Positions 11,461 through 22,329 of a DNA stretch of 27,716 nt are shown here, one piece after another. Within the stretch, counting starts at the first letter, position 1. Each line of letters starts with the position of its first letter. Origin of the DNA: Gnetum montanum (taxonomy: Eukaryota > Streptophyta > Gnetopsida > Gnetales > Gnetaceae); contig MNCI01016169.1 of the NCBI GenBank assembly GCA_015680685.1, positions 108,621-136,336 on the forward strand, read 5' to 3'. The position numbers and the translations under genes were made by a program. The notes below the pieces were generated by a model. It was not told where the DNA came from, did not search any database, and saw nothing but the letters and a program-made list of their open reading frames with translations.

Positions 11461-12294
11461 GATCTCGTCAGGTCTATCGGTTAATGGTAAAAGTGCTCGT
11501 TTTAGGAGTTCTAACTTTTATGTTGGAGTCTCGCTAGGCGTACCAGACATGTAAAGTCAATTTGAAAAGAAAAAGAAAAAGGGTAAAATAAAATTAGACG
11601 GCATGAGTTGAATTGAAATTGAAATGGAAGTTTTATTACATTTGATGACGAAAGGATCTTTTGGACAATGTGAAATGTTGAATAATAGCATTAAAAGTAA
11701 TTTCAATTCCCATGTGTCGGTAGGGGTTGCACTCTCAGCCTTAAGATATAGAGTTTTAGGTTCTCTATTATTATTCTTATATCATTATTGAATAACAAAT
11801 TACTTAAGAAATTCTTGGTTGAAATTCATTTATTTACAAACTATTTTAGCACCAATACACATTAATTTCAGGTTTGCTTACACACAATGTTTTTATTCTC
11901 TTTTAGACATTTTAATTTTGATCAACAATTTAGTTTTAGTCGTTGCCTTAATTTAGCTTTTCCAATTTTGAATTATTAATATGAATTGTGCAATTAAATA
12001 TCAATTTTGGTAAGGCCATGATCATGGTATATATCTAATTTTCTTTGGAATAAACTATTTCAATAATTTTAGTAATGAAAATTAGCTATTCATCTAATCC
12101 AAATGAGTTAATTAATAAAAAGAATGTCTCAAAGGAATAAATTATAATCCAATGCTAATGAAAAAAGTGCCTCCTATGTAACGCCTAAATTCATAGGTGA
12201 GCACACAACCTATTTTTACTTTTGTTAAATTTGTTTTGCTTTAACTTTTGGAATTTGAAATGGTATAGTTTGTATTTCATGTAACATAAGATAT
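11461..12294. other. Unassigned AT-rich DNA between gene and repeat
   Basis: No gene was recognised. GGTTAATGGTAAAAGTGCTCG at about 11479 loosely resembles a tRNA A-box, but no B-box follows. A TGTAACGCC string near 12178 resembles an LTR start without a partner. Confidence 0.4.
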
Positions 12295-12886
12295 TAGGGG
12301 CATTAGATAAAAAAATGATAAAAATTTTAAAAAAATCATAGTAAATCATATCATCAATATAGAAGAGAGAGTTTAAAGAAAAAACTCAATGATATTAGGA
12401 TGTCTTTTCAAGCTTTCATTCTTCCAACCAATTTTGAAAAACCTTCCCTCTAATGTATGAAAAGGATCAAGTCTTGCCCTTGTTCAAAAGCATCCTCATG
12501 GGTTTTCACTTCTTACTAAAGAGATTTCTATAAATAAAAAAAGAATTCTTTCTTGGAAGAAAAATGGATGGAATAATAAAAAATAAGAAACAAATTGTAA
12601 CAAATGCTAATAACTGTACCAACCTTAGCCCATAGAACAAAAAGGAATTAATACTATAAGAAACAAATTAATTGGTCAAGCTCTGTTAGAAGCTTTCCTA
12701 CTTCAAGTTATAACTAAAATGAAACATCTTTTAGAATACGATATTTAACTCATGAAGAGATATCATAGTTATGCTATTACTATTGAAAAATAATTGTATC
12801 ACAAAGCTTTCAAATAGAATAAATAACAAAACATCAAAGACACTGCCAAATACAATGAAAGGAAATTGACAAAGTAGGTTGATTAC
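12295..12886 (+). repeat. Dispersed repeat, copy 2 (pairs with 1262-1830)
   Basis: Direct-orientation partner of 1262-1830. The similarity ends where the 3' end of element C's LTR begins (12887), so element C probably inserted into or beside this repeat. Confidence 0.6.
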
Positions 12887-13232
12887 TAATAAGCAATTGG
12901 GTATTTCAACACTTCACCATACAAGTCATGAGTGTTTACATGCAACTTGATCCTTATTTGTGGATGGCTAATGTAGATTTACTAGTAATTGAGGTTCAGT
13001 TCGCAATCATTGTCTTCTCACTTTAAGTTAATGAAGTTCAAGTTTTATGGTTTAACTCTCGATGAGGCATATGATAGGTTGATGTTGTATGGCTTGATTT
13101 ATCCTAAACGCCAACATAATGAAAATTGAAATGAAGTCTAAATCGAAGTGTAATAGAAATGTAAACTGATGTTAGCTTATAGCAATAAGTATTTGCTCTT
13201 GGCTTGCAATACACGTCAAGGGCTTATATAAC
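12887..13232 (-). mobile_element. Element C 3' LTR, distal part (minus strand)
   Basis: Minus-strand sequence leftward from 13232 continues the LTR interrupted by element 1. AAGCCCTTGACGTGTA, AGACAATGATTGCGAACTG and GCATGTAAACACTCATGAC align in order with the last 350 bp of the LTRs at 14045 and 21828. It ends with CTTATTA at 12887, matching their CTCATCA end. It joins 22329-21834 to give an LTR of about 840 bp, close to the roughly 800 bp of its relatives. Confidence 0.65.
13228..13232. repeat. Target-site duplication ATAAC (left)
   Basis: ATAAC directly precedes the 5' LTR and is repeated exactly after the 3' LTR at 21829-21833. Five bp is the usual size for Ty3/gypsy integration. Confidence 0.95.
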
Positions 13233-14045
13233 TGATGAGACGTTGTTGGGGCAACTGCGATATAGCATCCTTTACTGCGATATTGCGTACGTGATATTGC
13301 AGCCCATCGCCAATTCTATAAATAAGAGGCGGCTCACCCTTTTTTCACATCCAGATTTAGATTGTAGCTAGACTCTGGCAATTTTCTCCCTCCAGAGTTA
13401 GAATATTTTCCAGTGTATGCCCGCAATGTGGTGAATGTAATTGTACGACATCCTTTATTCGAGTGTGACGTACTTGGACACGCACATGATCGACAATAAA
13501 GATCGAGATTACTTCATCATTGCAGCATTCACTTTGTTTATTTATTTATTTAATTATTATTTACTGCTTTCCTAATTAGTCTCTCTCACCCTTAAACTCA
13601 TGTTAAAACGCGGAATGAGTATGACTTAATTACGAGCATTTAAGTGTGACTACTTGGTAACCCAGTAGCGTACCTAGGATCTACACTTGGTAATCCCAGT
13701 AGTAGTCGTGCACGAAGTCCAAGATGTGTACGGATAAACAAGGAATGGATGCTCATGGCACGTAGGCTAGATTAGATTCTCTTACCCTTTCTCTCCTAGA
13801 TTAGATAATCTTATTTTCCATTACCTTTAGGAGTAGCATTAGGTTAGAAACCACATCATACACCTCACTTTGGACTAAACCATACGTGACAAATATAATA
13901 CTAGTCTAGGTGGTAAGGCAACGAACTGCAACCTAAGGCTAACTGTCTAGGTGCCACAACTAGCCCGTCTGTGGAGTTCGATCGGATCACGCGTGTAATG
14001 CTCGTATTCGTATGGTTGAGTGTAGGGGTACCTCGCCACTCATCA
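13233..14045 (+). repeat. Element 1 5' LTR
   Basis: It begins TGATGAGACG and ends CACTCATCA. It contains the palindrome (13277-13300), TATAAATA (13317-13324) and an AATAAA poly(A) signal (13495-13500). The U3 palindrome zone differs from the 3' LTR by an indel of about 14 bp. The rest aligns almost without gaps. Confidence 0.95.
13277..13324 (+). promoter_or_regulatory. 5' LTR promoter: 24-bp dyad plus TATA box
   Basis: A near-palindrome with arms GCGATATTGCGTAC and GTGATATTGC (13277-13300) is followed after 16 bp by TATAAATA and then AGAGGCGGCTC. TG/CA variants in the arms fit deamination of an original GCGATATCGC-type sequence. Confidence 0.75.
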
Positions 14046-14065
14046 TTGGCACTGTTGCCGAGGAC
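14046..14065 (+). other. Primer-binding site of element 1
   Basis: TTGGCACTGTTGCCGAGGAC directly follows the 5' LTR end. It looks like the Tat/Ogre-type site TGGCGCCGTTGCCGGGGA, said to pair with an arginine tRNA (from memory), with transition changes. The almost identical sequence at 25621-25640 follows the element 2 LTR. Confidence 0.8.
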
Positions 14066-14186
14066 GATGCTAATTATCTAGATTAGTTATATTATATAAG
14101 GTCGTTGTAAAGGACTTAACGATATATCTTTTAGAAAGAAATAATTATAAAAAGTCACATGTAAATTCACACACAACTTCACAACC

Positions 14187-15932
14187 ATGCCTCTCCTACA
14201 AGATCACGATAATGCCACACTTAGTGAGAAAGTTCATTGGAGAACCAACAAACTATATGACAATGAAGATTGTTGTACACAACCTAAAGTGGGGGTTTCT
14301 TATAAACATGAATAGAAACAACATCATCACAACGCACAAAAGCATAACTTACCCGATGACAATGAACCCCCATTGGCCACTACAAGCCTAACACAAATAC
14401 AAGAGGCTGTTTGAATCTCACGTAGGCATCGTAAAGAGAGCCGTCTACCTAGGCTCGATTTAAACAACTTTCCCAATTTTTCAGGAGGCTATGACTTAGA
14501 TCCTTATCAACATTTACAAGCCTTCTACGATGCCTGTGCATGGAACAACATTGATAACGGTTGGAAAAAACTTAAGCTCTTTCCTATGACACTAGTTGAC
14601 CAAGCAAAAGTATGGTATAGATTGTTAAAACCAAATTCAATACGACATTGGTTAACAATGGTAGAAGTCTTTAACGAAAAATATCAAACCTACGCAAGAG
14701 TGTCAGCCTTGAGGAAACAAATCCAAGGATGGAAACAAGCACAACATGAACCCTTGGACATGGCCTTAGAAAGATATTATGCACTGTTAAACAACTATCC
14801 AAGCCATGGGTTTTTCGAGGAAAGGCTAATGTATCATATTATTAATGGGCTACGTAATGAAACAAGAGAGACCTTAGGAATGTATGCCCAAGGTCAATTA
14901 TACGAACTACGAACCCATCAAATCCAAGAACTTTTTAAGTGGGTAGAAAAATAAGAAGGAGAATTAGCTAGATGGGAGAGTGTTGAAAAACATCAATGGG
15001 ACCAAAATTTCAACTTAACAAAGGTCCATAATCATAAAAAGGAGAAATCAACCAATCTCAAGGTGGAAACATCATCTTTGCCAACACAACAAACATTAGA
15101 AGAAGTCGAGGCAAAGATTAATAAGATGTTGGAATGGACGTATCAAAAGTGTGGAGAATTTATCGATAGTATTGGAGATAGAGTTTTGACAGCCCAAGAA
15201 GCAGGACAAAACATTAGAAAATCGGAAATAAGGGATAAGGAAAATAAGAGCTCAACTGCCGATCATACATATGAATGCAAAATATGCTTGTATGATCACC
15301 CCAAGGGCCAATGCCCAATATTGTTACATTTACATGAGCATTGGGGAAACACATTACATCCAGAGTTTGTACAGAGATACTGTGTTCGATCAGAGTGGCA
15401 ACAATCCCAGTTGTGGGGGAGACCACCACTAAACTGGAGACACCCTTCATATCATCCAAACCCAAACACTTATCTTGATCAACATCCTGTTTCTCCAACT
15501 GGGCCACCATACTCTATCGCACCACATTACTATTCTCCAGAATACTATTAGCCCATGCCTCCAACACAACCGCCACCTTGTGCACCTTATACCCCTCCTA
15601 ATTTTCAACATTCTCATCCTTTCCCTCCTTCCACATCGCCACCAATTGTTCCTAAGATGTCTTCACCACCGCAACAACCCATGAACGACACTTGTGCTAC
15701 TACTACTAACAGTAGTGGAAAGCCTCCTCAACATCAAAAGCGTCCTTTCTTTAAACATGGACGTAAGAAGGAACAACACAATTCCAAGGCCACTGCATCC
15801 TCCAACTCAGCACAAGTCCCACACTGTGGTGCACCCTTACCTTTGAACCCAACACCTCATGTAACTCCATCAAGGCCACCAACTCACACTCCAGCAATCA
15901 TACGGCCTAATGAACACATACATGTAGAGTGA
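14187..15932 (+). pseudogene. gag: Element 1 gag polyprotein (four in-frame stops)
   Basis: One reading frame runs from the ATG at 14187 to the TGA at 15930, 581 codons, broken only by stops at 14313, 14412, 14952 and 15549; there is no frameshift. The retrotransposon gag core starts near codon 95 (FPNFSGGYDLDPYQHLQAF) and continues with AKVWYRLL, FNEKYQTY and QGWKQAQHEPLDMALERYYA, the typical plant Ty3/gypsy capsid pattern. A cysteine/histidine cluster CKICLYDHPKGQC lies at about 15274-15312. It is C-X2-C-X3-H-X4-C, one residue shorter than the classical nucleocapsid knuckle. The C-terminal 200 codons are Pro/His/Gln-rich and low-complexity. Gag would package the element RNA into particles in the cytoplasm. 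The homologue in element 2 confirms the frame; for example the stop at 14412 lies where element 2 has CGN/AGG arginine. Confidence 0.88.
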
Positions 15933-17556
15933 CAACCCAATCCTTGCATACCATCTAACGGTCCTAAACATCATAGTGGGTCAACTCATTATCTGGGAAC
16001 TACATCGTACAAATTGCCCCACTATGCTCATTATAATCGAGTGTGTGAAACCTGATGGGGTAAATATGACTGAGCCAAAATACTTCCAAAATGCAAGGAT
16101 CCCCATCGTCAATTATTAATCCTTGCATCCTCAACCATTTAGCTATGAGGGATATCCCTCATTCTAATAAGCAAGATTAATAACCACTTTTTAGTTTTTT
16201 TTTTAATTTTTCAATTTTTGTTTTCTAGTTTTTCATTTTTCAACTCTTTGTTTTATCTTCTTATCTTTTGTGTTTTTGTCTTTTTTATGTTTTTGTAAGT
16301 AATCTCGTCTATGAATAAAACACTCATGTGGATTGTTGGTTGAGGTGTGTTCTATGTTATTAAGTCTCGAACGATCAATTATTTCGACAGTGAGCCCATT
16401 ACATCCACTCATCCATTCTACAAATAAGAGGTTCTGTTCGAGGATACAGTGATATTCTTAACATTCTTAAAACTTAAAATTACTTTTATGTTCATTGTAC
16501 CTAGAATGAAGAAGGATGGACCAAGAGGGAATGATTAGGATGTGACATCAAGGGGACTTGTAGATTCTCTTTGGTGATATCTATGGGAGTTATCATGCAA
16601 CATGGTTGTACTAAGATCCCTATAGATCTAATGACAAATGGGAGTAAGAGTAATCAAAAGGGCATTCAAAAATCCAATGCTGTGCTAGGGGGTCCCATTG
16701 GAAAGACATGCACCCATGCCTGAAGGGGCGACTTCTCTAGATTCAGTATTTAGAAAAAAAAGAAAAAAAAAACAAAGGAAGTGCCACAAAAAAAAAAATC
16801 ACTCCTTCCTTGAACAAAACGCTAAGCAATCGTACACCTGGTTGTTGTGGTACTCTCATAGTTGCTCATCATGGGATGAAAAAATGCGATGTCACTGTTT
16901 AGAGGAATGGACTTGGTCTTGATCTTGGAACAATGGGTTGATGACACCTTAATCATGCTTTTCACACAGGATTCCCTGTGCCCTGGGTCAATTACCTCAT
17001 GTCCCAATCTTTACGATCCCTTCTATACTTTGTCTCATCTAACTGTTCATGTAATTGTAGCTCGTGTCTCATATAGCATAGAATTCTCATCTCATTTCGG
17101 TGATAATTACATGTGTGTGTTTTGTGGAATCAGTGTGGATTATATTTAACCCTTCTAGTGCCCACGGACACTTTAAGCGTAGTTACATAAGGACATTATA
17201 GGTTGAAACCTGCTTTGGGGAGGACCCACTTGTGTAATTTTTTGTAATCTTCACTTATGACATAGCTCACACACACCATCTCTTACCCTCAGCTTACTTT
17301 TTATACCATTCTTTCCCTATTATTATTACCCCTTTGAATTTCAACGTTCCCATGAACCATCACATCTCCTTTTTCTTACCACCCAAGGTTTTATTGATAA
17401 AATCCACATCATCATCATCAATTGTGCCTTCCAAACCATCTAATTACCTTAGAGCCCCATCACCATATGTCATATATCCTAATTTTCACCTTTGATTTCA
17501 GAAAAAATCTTTAAAATTCAGGTTTTTTCCCTCAAGCTTATATATCATTAGGACAT
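15933..17556 (+). other. Non-coding stretch after gag, no pol seen
   Basis: A T-rich tract at 16188-16300 and an AATAAA at about 16314 suggest a 3' UTR and poly(A) signal for a short gag transcript. The rest has many stops in all frames, and the small open frames at 16698-17149 show no protease, reverse transcriptase or integrase motif. This is where a Tat element would normally carry pol. Confidence 0.5.
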
Positions 17557-17613
17557 GATATTGTGTACGTGATGTATCGTACACGATATCGCATCCCTAA
17601 AACCCTATAAATA
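17557..17613 (+). promoter_or_regulatory. Internal promoter: dyad plus TATA box inside element 1
   Basis: GATATTGTGTACG (17557-17569) and CGTACACGATATC (17578-17590) form an inverted repeat with 12 of 13 bases paired and an 8-bp loop. Thirteen bp after the GCGATATC-type end comes TATAAATA (17606-17613). This repeats the LTR promoter module, although the DNA downstream of the TATA box is unrelated to any LTR here. It lies about 480 bp upstream of the accessory ORF start. Confidence 0.7.
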
Positions 17614-18083
17614 GGCAAGCCCCCCACAACACTTAGCATCATTTCTTGCCCTTTGCGCAGGGGAGTTTTTCAAATTTTTCTTTGCGACTTGCGATTGAGT
17701 GACCCTTGCTTTTCTCACTATATTTCGCTCGTTGGTACTCTGATTTTAATTTCGTTTGAACCTACTTGAACCCGGAGTGTTCAGCTTAGTCGTGGGGGAG
17801 GGACATTTGCCGAAAAGTGCCTAATTTTTTTTGAAATTTATCATCGCCCAAAGGACATCAGCTAGGGTAATTAACTATAACACTTAGAATAATTGTGCCT
17901 AAATATTAATCCCTAGGTATACCAGGAAACTAAAATGGAAACCACCTAAGTCACAGGACTCATTATTACAAACTCTTAGGAACTATCACACGTGATAACA
18001 TAAGATCATTAATTAAGGCAAGCATTAAGGTATAACTTAACTTCAAAAATAACCTTACTAACGCTTGACTCATGTGATTGTAG
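17614..18083 (+). other. Leader between internal promoter and accessory ORF
   Basis: Non-coding. It contains several short purine- or T-rich tracts, including GTGGGGGAGGGA at about 17794. It may be a 5' UTR, possibly with an intron (a weak AG acceptor, GATTGTAG, lies just before the ATG at 18084), but I cannot confirm splicing. Confidence 0.4.
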
Positions 18084-20867
18084 ATGGCCTCGAAACGTGG
18101 ACAACAGGAGGGTCCTACCCAAGGTGGAAGAAAACGAGCTTGGAGAGGTGGAAGACAAAGACCTACCAGACATCATGCAGAATAGGAGGAGTAATCATTT
18201 AGCATTCATCAAGACAAACCTCCTACCAGACAGTCCAGGAAGGTAGAAGGAGGAGCTGTTGCAATGCCTAAACAGGGACAACAGCTCACATTGCCCCAAG
18301 ATTGTGTTCAGGCCATCCACAAGAAGTCCACATTCGCTGCAGTGATTATGGAATTGAACTTACAATCATTTGCGAAGTTCGCTCCTGAGGCCGTTAGGGA
18401 TCACCTCAAAGGATCCCCATTATGGCCTACCCTCTCTAAAATTGGTACCTAGGAGAGACGTACCAATTTTGGCACAATATGGAGCAAGGCACCACTGTTA
18501 ATATTTGTGGTGTGACAGTTGAATTCTCTATGTAGGCCATTTCGAAAGTGTTAAACCTTCTGAATACAGGGCCCAAGGTTGCTCGGTTACCCAACTGTTC
18601 AGACCCCAATGTGCAAAAGGATTGTTTGGAGAAGGCTTATGGTAGGGATAAAGCATTTGGTGAGTTGATGACAGAAGAGAGGGTTTACTTCAAAATTGGA
18701 ACATATCACCTCTTCTCCACAAAGGGCCTCAAAAGAATATCAACATATGTGGCTAGAGGATGTGCAATGTTGATGGGAAAGGTTAATGCTAACCTACCCC
18801 ATCTATATTTGACGGAGATCCTGAGGCAGTTTGAAGAACGAAAGATAGGGAAGATGGCGTTGCCTTCTCCTTGTCTTATTAGAAAGCTTTGCCAATGTGT
18901 TGGTATTCGGGGATACACTAATGATGCCCTTCGAAAGGCCCAGATTGCTTCATATGCTAAATTGCTTAAAGCGCCAGCTCCTAGAAAAAAGCACTGGCAA
19001 AGAGCTGGGACTAGAAGAAGAAGAAGAACAGATGGTTGGGCCAACTGTAACTCAACTTGCCAAACCCAATTGACCTCCAGCCACGGGTCCCATCCAACAA
19101 TAAGAAGCAGGGCCTAGCACAGGCTAGGATCAGCCACCACCACCGCAAGACTACAGACCGTTGATGAGCCATCTTAGGGCCATCGCTGAGACGGTCAATT
19201 GGGAAAGTCGTGATGATGCAAACCTCTTCCATGTCATCAGTGATGCCATTCAGCCTACAGTTTCATTGGATCACACAAGGGGAGAAGTATCCATTCACAT
19301 GGGAGGAGGGGAAAGTAAATAGTCACAATAGATCTCAGGAAACGCGACATCTTTCCAGGTGCAGTTAGAGACTGGTGAAGGCACCACTGTGGTGGTCATG
19401 CAACACTAGAATGCCACGGGAGTTGCAGAAGTGGTCGTAGACCACATCAAAGAATCCTTCAATGTACCTGTTGTGCCACTGATAGATCTCACAGGAGCAT
19501 AGGATGCTCAAACTTTGGCCGGAACCTGAATGACTCCTACGGAACATGAGGATGTGCTTGATCGATTGCTTCAAATAGGGCAAGTAATGACGTCCCTGTT
19601 CGACATCCCTTAGGATGTTACAGTAATTCAATTAGACCTCATTTCCACAAAGGGGAAGCTCATCTTAATAGAAGTAAGGGCCGAGCATGCTGAAGATGAA
19701 GTGTAGAAACTACAAGAATAGCTCGTGGCCTTACAAACAACATAGTGGGACCCTCTACAATTTGTTCCCATAGACTAGCTAAAAAATTTTAGAATGGAGC
19801 AACTAACCAAATTAATAGCGGAGAATAAAAGGGTGGCCAATGAGAAAGAGAAGGCTGTTTGTGATGCCTTCGCAGCACAGGTGCAAACTCATGTGCATCT
19901 TAAGGCACTCAAAGCCTTATAGGAAGAAAACAAGCAGCTGGTTGCAGACAACCTTCAGTTGACCATTGTAGAAAAACAAAAGAATGTTCTTGATGAAAAC
20001 TTTCATCAATTATGAGAATAATTCATCTGGGTCAATCGATACATAAGCCATTTAGCTAGAGAAAATCGAGCCCTCTCGATGGAGGAGGTACACGCCATTC
20101 GTCAAAATTCAGCGATTGAGATAAGCACGTGGTAGAACGAGGCTAAGCAACATGAGAAGCTGAAGGAGCATTTTCATGATCAAGTGGGGATGTATAAATA
20201 GGTCCTTGAAAAGGAGATCCATATAGCCAAGGCCCAAATCAACATTGTCAGTGCTCAACACACTGATTGGTGGGCCATATTGGACACCTATGCCCTTGTC
20301 CACCAAGTGGAAGTTAAAAATCGGGACCTTTAGATTCAAGATCTGACAGAGTACATGGAGTTGGAAAATCTGAGATATGCCAACCTTGCCATGTTAACAG
20401 CAGGGCACCCAAGGTTAGACCTCAAGTAGTAGGTAGCAACCACCCACATCAAATACGAAGCAGAATTTGCAAAACGCAAGAAGCTGTTGGAAAAACTGGA
20501 TGTTGCAAATTCTGAACTTGAGGTGGTAAAAGCTAGCTACCAGGGATAGAAAGATGTTGCAACTGACTTGGCTCGATGGCTAGCAGACTTTCATAAGTAC
20601 AAGGATAAAGCCAAAGCCTATGAGAAGGAACGACAGGTGTTCGCGGCTTGGTATGTCAAGGCCAACCAAATGTTTCTGCAGCTACCCTGTCTGTGGAAGG
20701 TGCCGACTCTGTCAAATGTTGGAACATTAGCATGGACAACACAAGACCCTCAGACCGAAGAGGAGAAGCTCCAGGCCATACTTCAATGCCATCAAGCCTT
20801 AAAACCTGGAGCACAAGACAAAGGGAAGGCTCCAATGGAGGAGCCACCGCCACCAAGAACTACATGA
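18084..20867 (+). pseudogene. Element 1 accessory ORF: transposon-associated domain plus coiled coil
   Basis: The reading starts MASKRGQQ with a basic, Arg/Gly-rich tail, then runs through a globular domain and a long charged region to the TGA at 20865. Two frame changes (about 18435 and 18985) and more than twenty in-frame stops show a dead copy. In the globular part, WYLGETYQFWHN, GVTVEFSM, VYFKIGTYHLF and KMALPSPCLIRKLC fall in the order I associate with the 'putative plant transposon protein' family (Pfam PF20167, Transposase_32). That match is from memory. From about 19790 to 20860 it is rich in Lys/Glu/Gln/Leu with heptad-like spacing (LTKLIAENKRVANEKEKAV), suggesting a coiled coil. The element C copy (24864-22566) is homologous throughout. 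Length is about 925 codons. Function is unknown; no nuclease or polymerase signature was seen. Confidence 0.75.
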
Positions 20868-21029
20868 GTTCCAAATTTTTGTAGTTGTAGTATATTCTAT
20901 ATGTTGTGTCTTTATTTTTTTTCTTCCCACATTGCGACATCATCCCATTTCTCCATCTAATAATCCCATACCTATCCACTGTGTAATCACTGTAACTCGA
21001 GGATGCATTTTTATTTAGTTGTGAGGGTA
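20868..21029 (+). other. Accessory ORF 3' UTR and polypurine tract
   Basis: After the stop, a T-rich stretch leads to GTTGTGAGGGTA (21018-21029) immediately before the 3' LTR. Its short purine run would be the plus-strand primer. Element C has the parallel GTCATGGGGGTT before its LTR. Confidence 0.6.
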
Positions 21030-21828
21030 TGATGAGACGTCATTGGGGCAATTGCGATATCGTGTGCCCAGACGCGATATCGCAGCCTGTCGCTAGTTCT
21101 ATAAATAAGAGGCGGCTCTCCCTTGTTTCACATCCAAATTTAGATTGTAGCTAGACTTTGGTAGTTTTCTCCCTCCAGAGTTAGAATATTTTCCAGTGTA
21201 TGCCCGTAGTGTGGTGAATGTAATTGTATGGCATCCTTTATTCGAGTGTGACATACTTGGACATGCACATGATCGACAATAAAGATCAATATTACTTCAT
21301 CATTGCAGCATTCACTTTGTTTATTTATTTATTTAATTATTATTTACTGCTTTCCTAATTAGTCTCTCTCACCCTTAAACTCATGTTAAAACATGGAATG
21401 AGTACGACTTGATTACGAGCATTTAAGTATGACTACTTGGTAACCTAGTAGCGTACCTAGGATCTGCGCTTGGTAATCCCAATGGTAGTCATTCACGAAG
21501 TCCAAGATGTGTATAGATAATCAAGGAATGGATGCTCATGGCACTTAGGCTAGATTAGATTCTCTTACCCTTTCTCTCCTAGATTAGATAATCTTATTTT
21601 TCATTAGCTTCAGGAGTAGCATTAGGTTAGAAACCACATCATACACCTCACTCTAGACTAAACCATATGTGACAAATATAATACTAGTCCAGGTGGGAAG
21701 ACAATGAACTGTGACCTAAGGCTAACTGTCTAGGTGCCACAACTAGTCCGTTTGCGGAGTTCGACCGGATCGCGCATGTAACGCTCGTATTCATATGGTT
21801 GAGTGTAGGGGTACCTCGCCACTCATCA
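21030..21828 (+). repeat. Element 1 3' LTR
   Basis: Partner of 13233-14045 with the same ends. AATAAA lies at 21279-21284 and TATAAATA at 21100-21107. It keeps less decayed palindromes than the 5' LTR. Confidence 0.95.
21054..21107 (+). promoter_or_regulatory. 3' LTR promoter: GCGATATCGC palindromes plus TATA box
   Basis: GCGATATCG (21054-21062) and a perfect GCGATATCGC (21074-21083) are followed after 16 bp by TATAAATA. The two half-units are separated by GTGTGCCCAGA-type sequence instead of the GTAC centre seen elsewhere. Confidence 0.7.
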
Positions 21829-21833
21829 ATAAC
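21829..21833. repeat. Target-site duplication ATAAC (right)
   Basis: Exact match to 13228-13232. Confidence 0.95.
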
Positions 21834-22329
21834 CATAATTGGGATTACCAAGTAAATTCTCTACTGAGAAAATCAAGCAAACTCACTACTGTGTTACCAA
21901 ACGATTATACTACACACTTGAAACCATTCATACAAGTACTTGAAAATTGTAAAGCACTCAAGTAAACATGTTTAAAAATAAAATTAAACTAAGTAAAAAT
22001 GAACTAAGTAGAATATTGCAATGGTGGAAAACAATCTTGATCTTTATTTCTAGTCATAAACTATGCCCAAGAACAATTCACTTGAACAAATATTCTGTAC
22101 AACTATTTAACATCACACTATGGGAATTCAGTATATTTCTAAGTCTAAATCACAAAAAAAATGGTAAGAATTCGGCTAAGTATTGGCAAAAGATTTGTTC
22201 ATTCAATGCATCAGTGGGTTGGTATTTATAGTGGAGACCAAGATCCACTACATCATATTTATGATGACAAAGTAGGGCTATGATATCGTAGATACAATAT
22301 TGCATTAGCTGACTTTAATGGTTTTATCA
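21834..22329 (-). mobile_element. Element C 3' LTR, proximal part (minus strand)
   Basis: On the minus strand the LTR begins TGATAAAACC at 22329, right after GTCATGGGGGTT, a polypurine-tract-like run. TATAAATA (22230-22223), AATAAAGATCAAGATT and CTTGGTAATCCCA follow in the order seen in the element 1 LTR. It is cut at the ATAAC site by element 1 and continues at 13232-12887. Confidence 0.7.
22223..22303 (-). promoter_or_regulatory. Element C LTR promoter with decayed dyad
   Basis: GCAATATTGTATC...GATATCATAGC (22303-22278) is a degraded form of the shared palindrome. TATAAATA lies about 50 bp downstream, so the 13-16 bp spacing is not kept in this copy. Confidence 0.5.

Larger units (their letters stand above)
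13233..21828 (+). mobile_element. Element 1: complete, pol-less Tat-like LTR retrotransposon
   Basis: This is an 8,596-bp element with 813- and 799-bp LTRs, each starting TGATGAGACG and ending CGCCACTCATCA. It has a primer-binding site at 14046, a short purine tract before the 3' LTR and an exact 5-bp target duplication. The interior holds a gag pseudogene, a poly(T)-rich stretch, an internal promoter and an accessory ORF. I see no protease, reverse transcriptase, RNase H or integrase motif in the 2.1 kb between gag and the accessory ORF, nor after it. It must therefore have been mobilised by enzymes supplied in trans. Differences between the LTRs by eye (about 16 in one 230-bp stretch) make it old but younger than element C, which it splits. 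Confidence 0.92.

Noticed and set aside
11461-11550. tRNA-like or SINE-like sequence (GGTTAATGGTAAAAGTGCTCG).
   Set aside because: Loose A-box similarity only, with no B-box, cloverleaf or tail.
15214-15510. 98-codon open frame on the minus strand.
   Set aside because: Antisense shadow of the gag pseudogene, whose plus-strand frame is supported by homology to element 2.
14187-15932. Stop-codon recoding as the reason for in-frame stops in gag.
   Set aside because: All three stop types occur at many positions that differ between copies, and where copies can be compared they replace sense codons. Mutation decay explains this more simply.
20109-20339. Open frame of 76 codons on the minus strand ending near the coiled-coil region.
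   Set aside because: Antisense shadow. The plus-strand reading is confirmed by the element C homologue.
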